64,000 nucleotides of DNA, from assembly GCF_000740055.1 (NCBI RefSeq), contig NZ_BBJM01000005.1, forward strand, positions 1 through 64,000, in the 5' to 3' direction. Below, piece by piece: positions 49,949 through 59,649 of this stretch. Within the stretch, counting starts at the first letter, position 1; each line of letters starts with the position of its first letter. The DNA is from Secundilactobacillus oryzae JCM 18671. GTDB taxonomy: Bacteria > Bacillota > Bacilli > Lactobacillales > Lactobacillaceae. A program made the translations under genes and the position numbers. The notes under the pieces are model-generated. The model saw only the letters and a program-made list of their open reading frames with translations, was not told the DNA's origin and did no database searches.

Positions 49949-50852
49949 TCGTTGCCATCTCCTGAATTTTTTCAACTTGTTGATTCTGCTTTTCCATCCA
50001 TTCCACGTAGTCTTCGTGTGGTGGCATTGTTTCGGTGACCTTCACAACTGGAACACCCGACTGCTTAGCTAACTTAGCGAGCGATTTAACCTCATCACTG
50101 GTATTTTGTGTATTTTCAACAAAGAACGCAATTTGTTTTTTGGTAATCGCATTTCTTAACTCACGAATATCCTTTGGTGATGGGTCACTACCCTCTTCGA
50201 CCGCTTCCGCAAAATGAGGATCGATCACCTTATAGCCCATTGCTTCGAGTTGATAATTGAAAACCGGTTCACTAACAGCTACTTGTTTAAGATCCCGATT
50301 TTCCTTAATCTGATCTAGCTGTGACTGAAGACTTTCCAATTTTTTAAGATACGTTTTTAAGTTACGTTGATAAGCCTTTTGATGTGTCGGATCTTTCTTG
50401 CTAAAAACGGTAGTTAACCGCTTGGCTAATTTTGGCATGGTCTCCGAATCATACCAAATATGAGGATTGGCACCACTCTTCAAATTCATAACCTGTGTGC
50501 CGACATTAATCGTTTCGTTTTTAGCCTTGTCATTTGCTGAAGCCAGTTTGCTCATCCACTGATCATAGCCTAATCCGTTGTAAAGCACGACATCGGCATC
50601 AGCCACTAGCTTGGCATCAGAAACTTGAGGCTCGTAGTCTTCCGCATCGACACTACTACTTTTGATAATAGATGTAACGGTTCCGTGGTTGCCCAAAATG
50701 GCTTTGGCAGCCTCACCATAGAAATCAACGCTACTAACGACTTTAATTTTACCATCGCTTCCGCCCTGTTTTTGATTAGTACATGCGCTTAAAAATAAGA
50801 TAGCCATTAGTGCAAAAAAAATAAGCCCAGTTCTTCGCTTTAGTTTATTCAT
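49941..50852 (-). CDS. Metal ABC transporter substrate-binding lipoprotein (ZnuA/AdcA-like)
   Basis: Surface lipoprotein of the cluster 9 (A-1) family, about 303 residues. The signal peptide ends in the lipobox LSAC. Predicted metal ligands lie in GANPHIWYD and DPHFAEAVEEGSDPS; the long His-rich loop of many zinc-specific ZnuA proteins is absent, so zinc or manganese remains open. ATG at 50852 has AGGA upstream; 50858 is an alternative. A Fur-family-like palindrome lies 30 bases upstream. Confidence 0.93.
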   Translation of the reverse strand: MNKLKRRTGLIFFALMAILFLSACTNQKQGGSDGKIKVVSSVDFYGEAAKAILGNHGTVTSIIKSSSVDAEDYEPQVSDAKLVADADVVLYNGLGYDQWMSKLASANDKAKNETINVGTQVMNLKSGANPHIWYDSETMPKLAKRLTTVFSKKDPTHQKAYQRNLKTYLKKLESLQSQLDQIKENRDLKQVAVSEPVFNYQLEAMGYKVIDPHFAEAVEEGSDPSPKDIRELRNAITKKQIAFFVENTQNTSDEVKSLAKLAKQSGVPVVKVTETMPPHEDYVEWMEKQNQQVEKIQEMATND

Positions 50853-50879
50853 TCCCATATCCTTTTCATCATTTTGTGT

Positions 50880-50901
50880 AAATAGTAATCGTTACTGTTT
50901 T
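50880..50901 (-). promoter_or_regulatory. Candidate Zur/Fur-family operator
   Basis: The palindrome reads AGTAATCGTTACT within AT-rich flanks (plus strand 50884-50896; AAATAGTAAT before and TGTTTT after). It resembles the 7-1-7 Zur/PerR box type (TAATnATTA core) and lies in the promoter region of the metal ABC operon. Confidence 0.6.
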
Positions 50902-50952
50902 AGTTTAAAGGAATTCTTAGATTTGTCAATGCATTTTAGTAGAACCAGATAC

Positions 50953-50984
50953 AAAAAAGCGCCTCCCATGACAGGGAAACGCTT
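50953..50984 (-). terminator. Terminator of ispE
   Basis: The minus strand pairs AAGCGTTTCCC with GGGAGGCGCTT, followed by TTTTTTG. Confidence 0.88.
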
Positions 50985-50990
50985 CTCAGG

Positions 50991-51842
50991 TTATAAGGGT
51001 CTAACCAAGTAGACCTCATCACAGAACCCCTTGATACTATTGAACACCCGTTGGGCACGTGATTTTTTTTGAAAGATGCCAAATACCGTTGGACCCGTAC
51101 CACTCATCTGGGCAGCGTCCGCACCAAAATCAAGCATCCGACTCTTTAGCTTTAAAATTTCAGGATAACGTTCAGCCGTGATTGGTTCCAGCACGTTCCC
51201 CATCGCCGCCACGATTTTTTCGAAATCAGCCAGGTAGATGGCTGACACCAATGACTCAACGTCGGGATGGGATAAATGATCGTAATCAATCTGCCGTAAT
51301 ACGGTTGGCGTCGAAACGCTAACACGGGGCTTTGCTAAAACAATCCAGCATGGTGGTAGCTTTTTAATTGGCGTTACCTTTTCGCCTTTACCAAAAACGT
51401 GCGCCGTTTGCCCGTAAACACAATATGGTACATCCGAATCTACTTCCAGACCGATAGCTGCTAATTCTGGCAAAGCTAAGTTAAGTCCCCAAATTTTGTT
51501 GAGGGCCCGTAAAACGGCAGCCGCATCGGTGGAACCACCGCCAAGACCCGCAGCAACCGGGATGTGCTTATGAATGACGATATCAACGCCCTCGTCAATA
51601 CTAAAGCGTTCTTTGAGAACCCGGGCCGCTTGGTACGCCAAATTGCGTTGATCATTTGGCAAAAAACCAGAGTCCGAGGTCACATGAATTCGATTCTCAT
51701 CTGGCAACGTCGTCACTTCGACATAATCTGCCAGGTCAATTGAAGTCATGACCATATTCCACTCCTGCAACCCATCTCTGTGGTTGTAGGGCGTATCGAG
51801 ACCTAAATTAATTTTTGCAGGTGCTTTTTCTACGCTTCTCAT
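50991..51842 (-). CDS. ispE: 4-diphosphocytidyl-2-C-methyl-D-erythritol kinase family protein
   Basis: GHMP kinase of 283 residues with the ATP motif PVAAGLGGGSTDAAA (about residues 91-105) and AKINLGLD at the N-terminus. In most Bacilli IspE belongs to the MEP isoprenoid pathway, but this window also has mvaA of the mevalonate pathway, and lactobacilli generally use mevalonate. IspE-like genes downstream of veg are widespread in lactobacilli without the rest of the MEP pathway, so the physiological reaction here is uncertain. Confidence 0.92.
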   Translation of the reverse strand: MRSVEKAPAKINLGLDTPYNHRDGLQEWNMVMTSIDLADYVEVTTLPDENRIHVTSDSGFLPNDQRNLAYQAARVLKERFSIDEGVDIVIHKHIPVAAGLGGGSTDAAAVLRALNKIWGLNLALPELAAIGLEVDSDVPYCVYGQTAHVFGKGEKVTPIKKLPPCWIVLAKPRVSVSTPTVLRQIDYDHLSHPDVESLVSAIYLADFEKIVAAMGNVLEPITAERYPEILKLKSRMLDFGADAAQMSGTGPTVFGIFQKKSRAQRVFNSIKGFCDEVYLVRPL

Positions 51843-51913
51843 CCGCTCACCTAAATTCCGAATTTAAACTCGTTTAGATTATTACAGACATTATACTAGA
51901 AATTTAGGCAAAA

Positions 51914-51936
51914 TAAAAAGACCCTTGCAGGTCCCA
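51914..51936 (-). terminator. Terminator of veg
   Basis: The minus strand pairs GGACC with GGTC(C) around TGCAAG, followed by TTTTTATTTT. Confidence 0.7.
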
Positions 51937-51939
51937 TTA

Positions 51940-52176
51940 TTATTCCTCAAAATCAACTTCGATATTCTTGGTTAAAATATCGGTATAACTGTATGAAACT
52001 CGTTCAAACGAATTCTCATCTTGATTAAGGTCAACAACGAATACGGCGGGGTATGTCTCTCGAAGAATTCCCTTGCGTTCAGTTGTTTTCTTTCGACCTG
52101 CTTGAGCAATGACCATTAGCTCTTGCCCAATTCGGTTGTCGAGTTTTTCCTTGATGCTAGCTAAACTTGTTGGCAT
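51940..52176 (-). CDS. veg: Veg protein
   Basis: A 78-residue protein of the conserved Veg family (DUF1021), known in Bacillus as highly expressed and linked to biofilm regulation; its molecular role is unclear. The segment GQELMVIAQAGRKKTTERKG is diagnostic. It is preceded by a strong promoter (52227-52255) and lies between rsmA and ispE, the canonical order. Confidence 0.95.
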   Translation of the reverse strand: MPTSLASIKEKLDNRIGQELMVIAQAGRKKTTERKGILRETYPAVFVVDLNQDENSFERVSYSYTDILTKNIEVDFEE

Positions 52177-52189
52177 GCGCTCACCTCAC

Positions 52190-52217
52190 GTGAAACAATT
52201 TTAGCATGGTTTCACGA
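52190..52217. repeat. Perfect inverted repeat in the veg leader
   Basis: CGTGAAAC and GTTTCACG, eight-base arms separated by 12 bases, lie between the veg promoter and its ribosome binding site. The RNA could form a hairpin at the 5' end of the transcript, or the site could bind a protein. Confidence 0.6.
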
Positions 52218-52226
52218 AAAACGCAA

Positions 52227-52255
52227 ATTATATCACAACATTCCTAGTGTGACAA
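52227..52255 (-). promoter_or_regulatory. Strong promoter of veg
   Basis: On the minus strand, TTGTCA (52250-52255) and TATAAT (52227-52232) have a 17-base spacer. It fits the well-known strength of Pveg in Bacillus. Confidence 0.85.
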
Positions 52256-52267
52256 GTTAGAATAGCA

Positions 52268-53158
52268 TTACAACAGGCCTTCTTCGTGAAAAGCATTTGT
52301 TAATCGAATAAAATCGGTCATTTGCAGTGTCTCTGCCCGAATACCCTTATCAATCTTCACTTCATCTAGCACCTTGAGAATGCGTTCCTTCACCTCTGGC
52401 TGCTTTCCAAAAATACCTTGTAGGTTATTCCAGTAACTCTTTCGGCGATGCATGAAGCTGCCCTTCACAAATTTGAAAAACGCCTTTTCGTCAAACGGTA
52501 GTACCTTATGCGGTTCCCGCTTCGTCAAAGTGACGATGGCTGAGTCCACGTTTGGTTGCGGAATGAATGCTGTCCGTGGCACGATAAACGAAATTTCGGC
52601 GTTGCTACGGTACTGCACGGCAATTGAAAGTTCTCCGTACGCTTTCGTTCCCGGATGGGCAACAAGCCGGTCAGCGACTTCCTTTTGCATCATAACGGTG
52701 ATTGATTCAAATTGTAGGTCGCCCTGTAACACGCCCATCAGAATTGGGGTCGTGATGTAGTATGGCAGGTTAGCAACTAATTTGAGTGGGAGCGACATAT
52801 CAAATCGTTCATTAGCGACTTCTGTCAAATTAGCCTGTAAAATGTCCTGATTAATGATTTCAACGTTGTCATATGGCGCCAACGTATCGTCCAAAACTGG
52901 CAACAAGTTTTGATCAATTTCAAAAGCTAATACTTGGTGCGCGTTTTGTGCCAAAAATTCGGTTAAAGAGCCAATTCCTGGACCAACCTCAATGACATTA
53001 TCTTTTTCCGTCAAATTTGCCGCCGCAACAATTTTATTGAGTACGTTTAAATCAGTTAAAAAGTTTTGTCCCAAACTCTTCTTTATAGATAGTCGGTACC
53101 GATTAATAATTGCCTGAGTTCTAGCGGGACTGGCAATTGGTGGGTTTTTACTTGTCAT
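52268..53158 (-). CDS. rsmA: 16S rRNA dimethyladenosine transferase
   Basis: Methylates A1518 and A1519 of 16S rRNA (E. coli numbering). The 296-residue protein has the SAM motif EVGPGIGSLTEFLA and the catalytic motif NLPYYITTP. It starts within the last codons of rnmV (overlap of 11 bases), with GGAG upstream. Loss of the enzyme gives kasugamycin resistance in other species. Confidence 0.97.
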   Translation of the reverse strand: MTSKNPPIASPARTQAIINRYRLSIKKSLGQNFLTDLNVLNKIVAAANLTEKDNVIEVGPGIGSLTEFLAQNAHQVLAFEIDQNLLPVLDDTLAPYDNVEIINQDILQANLTEVANERFDMSLPLKLVANLPYYITTPILMGVLQGDLQFESITVMMQKEVADRLVAHPGTKAYGELSIAVQYRSNAEISFIVPRTAFIPQPNVDSAIVTLTKREPHKVLPFDEKAFFKFVKGSFMHRRKSYWNNLQGIFGKQPEVKERILKVLDEVKIDKGIRAETLQMTDFIRLTNAFHEEGLL

Positions 53159-53726
53159 TTAAGTGCTCCTTTTCCTTTGTGGCAATCTGGGCGACTGCGT
53201 CTTCAAATTGGTGCTTGGAAATTCCAAACATGCGCAATCGTTTTTGAAGCTGTTTAGCGTTGACGTAACCAATTTTTAGGATTTCACCAAGTGCTTCGCG
53301 TCGATATTTGGAACTTGGTCCACCGACTAAACCGACTTTCATCAAATCAGATTGAGAGATTTGTTCCGGAGCGTCATCGACCTCCGTGTATAGGTTGCTA
53401 AGCGCCGTTTGAATAGCTTCAACACTTGCATGCTCAACGCCTAGTGACCCAGTCGTTCGCGTTGGCACACCCTCATTCTTGGGTAGAAAGGCGTGCTTGG
53501 CTTCCGGAACAACCTCGGAAACAATTTTGCGAATCTTTTCACCGGAGAAATCCGGATCCGTGAAAATAATGATGCCACGGGTAGCCGCCAACTGTTCAAT
53601 GAGTTCCAACGTTTCAGTTGGGACCGCAGAGCCGCGAGTTTCAATGGTGTCTGCATTCACCGCTTTGTTAATTTGTTTAGTGTCATCCTTGCCCTCGACA
53701 ACAATAACCTCTTTGATTCGTTTCAT
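53148..53726 (-). CDS. rnmV: Ribonuclease M5
   Basis: Toprim-domain nuclease that matures 5S rRNA. The 192-residue protein starts MKRIKEVIVVEGKDDTKQI, the Toprim acidic motif, with DPDFSGEKIR as the second motif. Its ATG overlaps the stop of tatD by one base and its end overlaps rsmA, so tatD-rnmV-rsmA are tightly coupled. Confidence 0.97.
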   Translation of the reverse strand: MKRIKEVIVVEGKDDTKQINKAVNADTIETRGSAVPTETLELIEQLAATRGIIIFTDPDFSGEKIRKIVSEVVPEAKHAFLPKNEGVPTRTTGSLGVEHASVEAIQTALSNLYTEVDDAPEQISQSDLMKVGLVGGPSSKYRREALGEILKIGYVNAKQLQKRLRMFGISKHQFEDAVAQIATKEKEHLNDK

Positions 53727-54502
53727 TAGGACTCCTTCAAGTGGAAAAATTCATGGGCGTTATCCCAGGTTGCTTCGGCGATCGCCTCAGCTGTCGTTTC
53801 ACGCAACTTAGCGATAGCTTCCACCGTATAGCAAGTATAGCCAGGTTCATTTTGCTTCCCCCGATATGGCTCCGGAGTGAGATACGGCGCGTCCGTTTCA
53901 ACCAGCATCATATCCAATGGCGTTACTTTAACTGATTCATGAACCTCGTGCGCATTCTTAAAGCTGGCAACGCCACTGTAAGAGATATGCATCCCCAGGT
54001 CTAAAAACTTCTTCAGCCACTCGGGGTCGCCATTAAAACTGTGCATCACGCCACCAATTTCACTAACGTTTGCTTGTTTCAAAATATCATAGGTGTCCTC
54101 AAAGGCATCGCGTGTATGAATAGAAACCGGCAAATGCAGGTTCTTGGCAATCGCCAATTGTCGCTCAAATACTTTTTTCTGGGTCTCGACCGGTGAAGTA
54201 TCCCAATGATAATCTAAACCAATCTCACCCAGTGCTACCACCTTTCTGGTAGTCAATTGCTGTTCCAATAACGTCTCGGCGTCAGCATCATAATCTTTTG
54301 AATCTTCCGGGTGCCAGCCCACAATCGCATACATATTATCATACCGCGCGGCCAAATCAAGCGCACGTTCATTTAATTTAATATTTGAGCCAACGTTCGC
54401 AATCTTTTTTACACCTAATTCACTAGCATGATCGACAAATGTCTGAACATCATCATAAAATTCTTCACTATTTAAATGTGTGTGTGAATCAAAAATTTGC
54501 AT
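53726..54502 (-). CDS. TatD family metal-dependent deoxyribonuclease
   Basis: A 258-residue TIM-barrel hydrolase with metal ligands HTHLN (residues 6-10), EIGLDYHWD, a later HTRDAFED and ETDAP. TatD enzymes are 3'-exonucleases on DNA or RNA; this is the YabD-type copy located before rnmV in Bacilli. ATG at 54502 has AGGAGG upstream. Confidence 0.95.
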   Translation of the reverse strand: MQIFDSHTHLNSEEFYDDVQTFVDHASELGVKKIANVGSNIKLNERALDLAARYDNMYAIVGWHPEDSKDYDADAETLLEQQLTTRKVVALGEIGLDYHWDTSPVETQKKVFERQLAIAKNLHLPVSIHTRDAFEDTYDILKQANVSEIGGVMHSFNGDPEWLKKFLDLGMHISYSGVASFKNAHEVHESVKVTPLDMMLVETDAPYLTPEPYRGKQNEPGYTCYTVEAIAKLRETTAEAIAEATWDNAHEFFHLKES

Positions 54503-54537
54503 GTCTTCCTCCTAATAGCGTTAGCGTCTTTCACGCC

Positions 54538-54576
54538 AAAAAGGTTGCGACATAATTCCTTACGTCACAACCCTTT
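54538..54576 (-). terminator. Terminator between metG and tatD
   Basis: The minus strand pairs AAAGGGTTGTGAC with GTCGCAACCTTT, followed by TTG. Confidence 0.72.
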
Positions 54577-54582
54577 TCTTAG

Positions 54583-56634
<2,052 letters not shown>

Positions 56635-56732
56635 TCAAAGCTCCTTTTTAATCACTGTTTAATTTTTAAAATAATTACTCAATAGTATAGCATAATCACT
56701 TGTGGCAAAACAGATTTGCTAATGTTTTTGAT

Positions 56733-57578
56733 TTAAAATAAATCCAACTGTTGTGGTCCTAGGCCGTGCCACTCCAGATTTAACTGAGACTTTACTGTGA
56801 GTGCATTAGGTGCTGCATCGCGTCCCGCGTTATTGTTGAAAATAACACAGACCTCCTCGGCTTGGTCAGCTAGCGTTTTGACCGCCTCGGCAAATTTAGC
56901 AAGTTCCTCATCACTATAGTGATATAACGTCCGTTTGCCACGCCAATCCTTGCTTTTATCCAGCCAACCTGCTTGATTTTGCCCATGTAAGCGCAGCAAG
57001 GCCAACTTGGGCGTCGTCACGGTTGGCACAAATGGCACCCCGTTACTTAAATTATGAGGTTCATCAGCAATCACGTGCGTCATGTTGATACTGGTCAAAT
57101 AGGCCATCAGGTCATCAACGACAGCAGGCTGATACCAAGTTGGCGAACGGAACTCCACCGCGATTGGGAGGTCGCCCATTTCCCGACGAATTCGTTCCAA
57201 CCACTGAAAATTAACCACCGAGCGAATGAAGAAAGGCGGAAATTGAAAGAGAATCGTTTTCAACTGTCCCGCCTTCACCAATGGCCGAATCGCTTTTTTA
57301 AAATCACGAAACGCCTGCATTCGAGTTAACTCATCTACTTCTTCTTTTCCCTCATCATGACGGGTCATTAACTGGTTTGCCTTCAAAATAAATTGAAAAT
57401 TTTCTGGTACCTCGCTTTGCCATTTTTCAATGGTTGAGGAACTAGGAATACCGTAAAAACTTGTATCAACTTCAACTAACGGAAAAAAGCCGGCATACTC
57501 AGTTAAACGAACTTTGCGCGTTTCCCCGCCAATCAGACCAGGATGCTCCGTCCACGTGGTTAACCCAATCGTAATCAT
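56733..57578 (-). CDS. DUF72 domain protein (YecE-like)
   Basis: A 281-residue TIM-barrel-like protein of the DUF72/YecE family; IGLTTWTEHPGLIGG at the N-terminus and VEFRSPTWY and VIFNNNAGRDA later are typical. The function is unknown. It stands upstream of metG on the same strand with a small gap containing the metG promoter. Confidence 0.9.
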   Translation of the reverse strand: MITIGLTTWTEHPGLIGGETRKVRLTEYAGFFPLVEVDTSFYGIPSSSTIEKWQSEVPENFQFILKANQLMTRHDEGKEEVDELTRMQAFRDFKKAIRPLVKAGQLKTILFQFPPFFIRSVVNFQWLERIRREMGDLPIAVEFRSPTWYQPAVVDDLMAYLTSINMTHVIADEPHNLSNGVPFVPTVTTPKLALLRLHGQNQAGWLDKSKDWRGKRTLYHYSDEELAKFAEAVKTLADQAEEVCVIFNNNAGRDAAPNALTVKSQLNLEWHGLGPQQLDLF

Positions 57579-57603
57579 GCTTGCTACCCCCTAACACCCT
57601 AGC

Positions 57604-57930
57604 TTAGCGCATTTTAGCGAATTGGCTGACGATAGCTGCCTCTTCGGCATCCAATTCACCTGACAATTGACCAATTAAGTCAATCCCCGAATACTTGTAG
57701 TTTCGTCGAATTCCCGAAAAACACAAATCAATAAAAGCCACCATTAAAATAACGAGCATCGCGGTATTACGATCAAACGATGTCGTCAATAGAACAACTG
57801 TCTCTTGACTGGTGATGAGTTTAAAAAACGAATAGAACAACATGACATCAGCCACAACCTGACAGGTCATGATGATACGAATCCTAGTCATGAGGGTTTT
57901 AAGCTGATAAATAATCGTTGCTGTTGTCAT
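57604..57930 (-). CDS. Hypothetical small membrane protein
   Basis: A 108-residue protein not recognised. It has two predicted membrane helices (about residues 19-38 and 53-72) and a hydrophilic C-terminus (LSGELDAEEAAIVSQFAKMR). ATG at 57930 has GAGG upstream, 18 bases after the sirtuin gene, and DUF72 follows by 25 bases, so it is likely part of the same transcript. Confidence 0.65.
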   Translation of the reverse strand: MTTATIIYQLKTLMTRIRIIMTCQVVADVMLFYSFFKLITSQETVVLLTTSFDRNTAMLVILMVAFIDLCFSGIRRNYKYSGIDLIGQLSGELDAEEAAIVSQFAKMR

Positions 57931-57948
57931 GCTAACACGCTCCTCACT

Positions 57949-58647
57949 TTAAAGGGATAGTTCACTGAAAAACTCACAGGCGTCCGCTTGAATCATTTGG
58001 AATGAAAATGGGAAATTCAACGCTTCCTGATTGATGACAACGACCTGCGCGGTAGGATTGCGGTAATCCAATAAACCAGCAAACGGATAGACCCGCATGG
58101 AGGTTCCGACAATCACGACTAGCTCCGCTTTGGCTAGTGCGTTGATGGACTGGTTAATTTTCTGCTCATCCAGACCTTCATCGTACAGCACAACATCTGG
58201 TCGTAACTGGCCACCACAATTAGCGTGAATCGGGCTATTAACGTAATCCTCAAACGCAACAGATTGACCGCACTTTTGGCAGTAAACCTGGTACAAATTC
58301 CCGTGAAATTCAACTAAGTGCTTGGTTTCAGCCTCACGGTATAAATTATCGATATTTTGGGTGATGACGGTTGCCCGATTCTGCTGCGTCAGCGCCGCTT
58401 GTTTTTGATGAATGACGTTTGGTCGCGCATCGGGTTTGTATAAATTCGTCATCACGTAGTCATAGAAAACCTCTGGTTCGTTAGCTAGACAACTATGGCT
58501 TAAGTAGTACTCGGCGTTTCGATTTCCCGTATAAAGGCCATTTTTGGATCGATAATCCGGAATTCCTGATGGTGTTGAGACGCCCGCTCCCGTCAGGAAA
58601 ACAATGGTGTGGGCTTGATCGAATAATTGTTGAATGGCTGCATCCAT
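57949..58647 (-). CDS. NAD-dependent protein deacylase, sirtuin
   Basis: Sir2-family enzyme of 232 residues that removes acyl groups from lysines using NAD+. Motifs: GAGVSTPSGIPDYRS (residues 20-34), ITQNIDNL (about 93-100), catalytic His in VEFHGNL, and zinc ligands in CQKCG and a single following Cys-Gly-Gly (CGGQLRPDV), so at least three of the four usual cysteines are visible. It lies in a minus-strand run from mvaA to DUF72. Confidence 0.93.
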   Translation of the reverse strand: MDAAIQQLFDQAHTIVFLTGAGVSTPSGIPDYRSKNGLYTGNRNAEYYLSHSCLANEPEVFYDYVMTNLYKPDARPNVIHQKQAALTQQNRATVITQNIDNLYREAETKHLVEFHGNLYQVYCQKCGQSVAFEDYVNSPIHANCGGQLRPDVVLYDEGLDEQKINQSINALAKAELVVIVGTSMRVYPFAGLLDYRNPTAQVVVINQEALNFPFSFQMIQADACEFFSELSL

Positions 58648-58668
58648 TCTATCGCCTCCAATATGATG

Positions 58669-59628
58669 TTAACGCAAAATGTAAGGCATGCCCAGTTTAG
58701 TGAACAGCTCCTCCACCGTCAGACTGTAAAGTTCCTTAAAGAACTCTGGATTTTCTTGGTTGCCTTCTGGTGCCGGGATTACAAATGAGTTTTGGCCGTC
58801 TGCTCGATTAAAGCCAACGTAGGCAGTTCTTCCAGAATTTTTCTCCGTCATTTCGGAGTGGAAGAGTTCAAACAATTGTCGAACCTCAAGGCGTAATTGA
58901 CGCTTTGAGAAGGCACTGGATAAGGTCGTAAACTCAGCATTATTGATTGGTGGTAGGTGCCAAGCTTTTAGCTGCTCATCAAATTGTTTGAATAATTTCA
59001 CCACGATTCGGCGCATACTAAATGGTGAGTCGATTGGCTTGGCACTGATATCACGATAAAGCTTCTCTACTGCTGCAAATGATTCTGGATAGTCCGACTT
59101 TAGTTGCGCACTTACTTTGTCGATCTTATCGCCATAGAAGACAAACGCGTCCAGTAAGGTCATGAGGCGTAACATCATTTGGTCGTCTCGAGGAGTTGGT
59201 TCTGGTTGAATTGTTTCTTGAATCCCCTTCAAAAATAAGGCTTCAATCTCGTCATCAATCAATCCGTGTTTACGTTGTTCACTAACGACCACGAAATGAG
59301 CAACAATATCGTACAGCTCAGTGCCCATGATCATCAGTTGTTCATCCAATTGATCCGTCCCAGTGGTAAGTGAAAAGAAGACTTGTGGGAAGCCCTTCAT
59401 CACCATTAACATATGAATAAGTTCGTGTGAAGCCGTGTAGTTTGGAGCAGTGAGGTCATTGACCTGAACGACGATGTCACCACCATTAGGAATCTGTTGT
59501 GATTGATCGTGACGAACGTACCCCGCCTTGGTATCGCCGTTAAATTCAACTCGCACATTACCAGGGAATGTTGCGTTAACAGCTTTTAGTAAAGATTGGA
59601 CCTCTTCATTTAGTTCAATTGTTGCCAT
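58669..59628 (-). CDS. Putative zinc-metallopeptidase-like protein with HExxH motif
   Basis: A 319-residue soluble protein with no signal peptide or membrane helix. Residues 68-72 are HELIH in TASHELIHMLMVMKGF, the zincin signature; downstream GTELYDIVAHF (residues 102-112) could give the third ligand. Lactobacillar relatives are sometimes annotated IpaB/EvcA family, a label without functional support. I do not recognise a characterised family. It starts 22 bases after mvaA and runs into the sirtuin gene, so the three are probably co-transcribed. Confidence 0.75.
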   Translation of the reverse strand: MATIELNEEVQSLLKAVNATFPGNVRVEFNGDTKAGYVRHDQSQQIPNGGDIVVQVNDLTAPNYTASHELIHMLMVMKGFPQVFFSLTTGTDQLDEQLMIMGTELYDIVAHFVVVSEQRKHGLIDDEIEALFLKGIQETIQPEPTPRDDQMMLRLMTLLDAFVFYGDKIDKVSAQLKSDYPESFAAVEKLYRDISAKPIDSPFSMRRIVVKLFKQFDEQLKAWHLPPINNAEFTTLSSAFSKRQLRLEVRQLFELFHSEMTEKNSGRTAYVGFNRADGQNSFVIPAPEGNQENPEFFKELYSLTVEELFTKLGMPYILR

Positions 59629-59649
59629 GTTGGTTCTCCTTTAAGTTCA

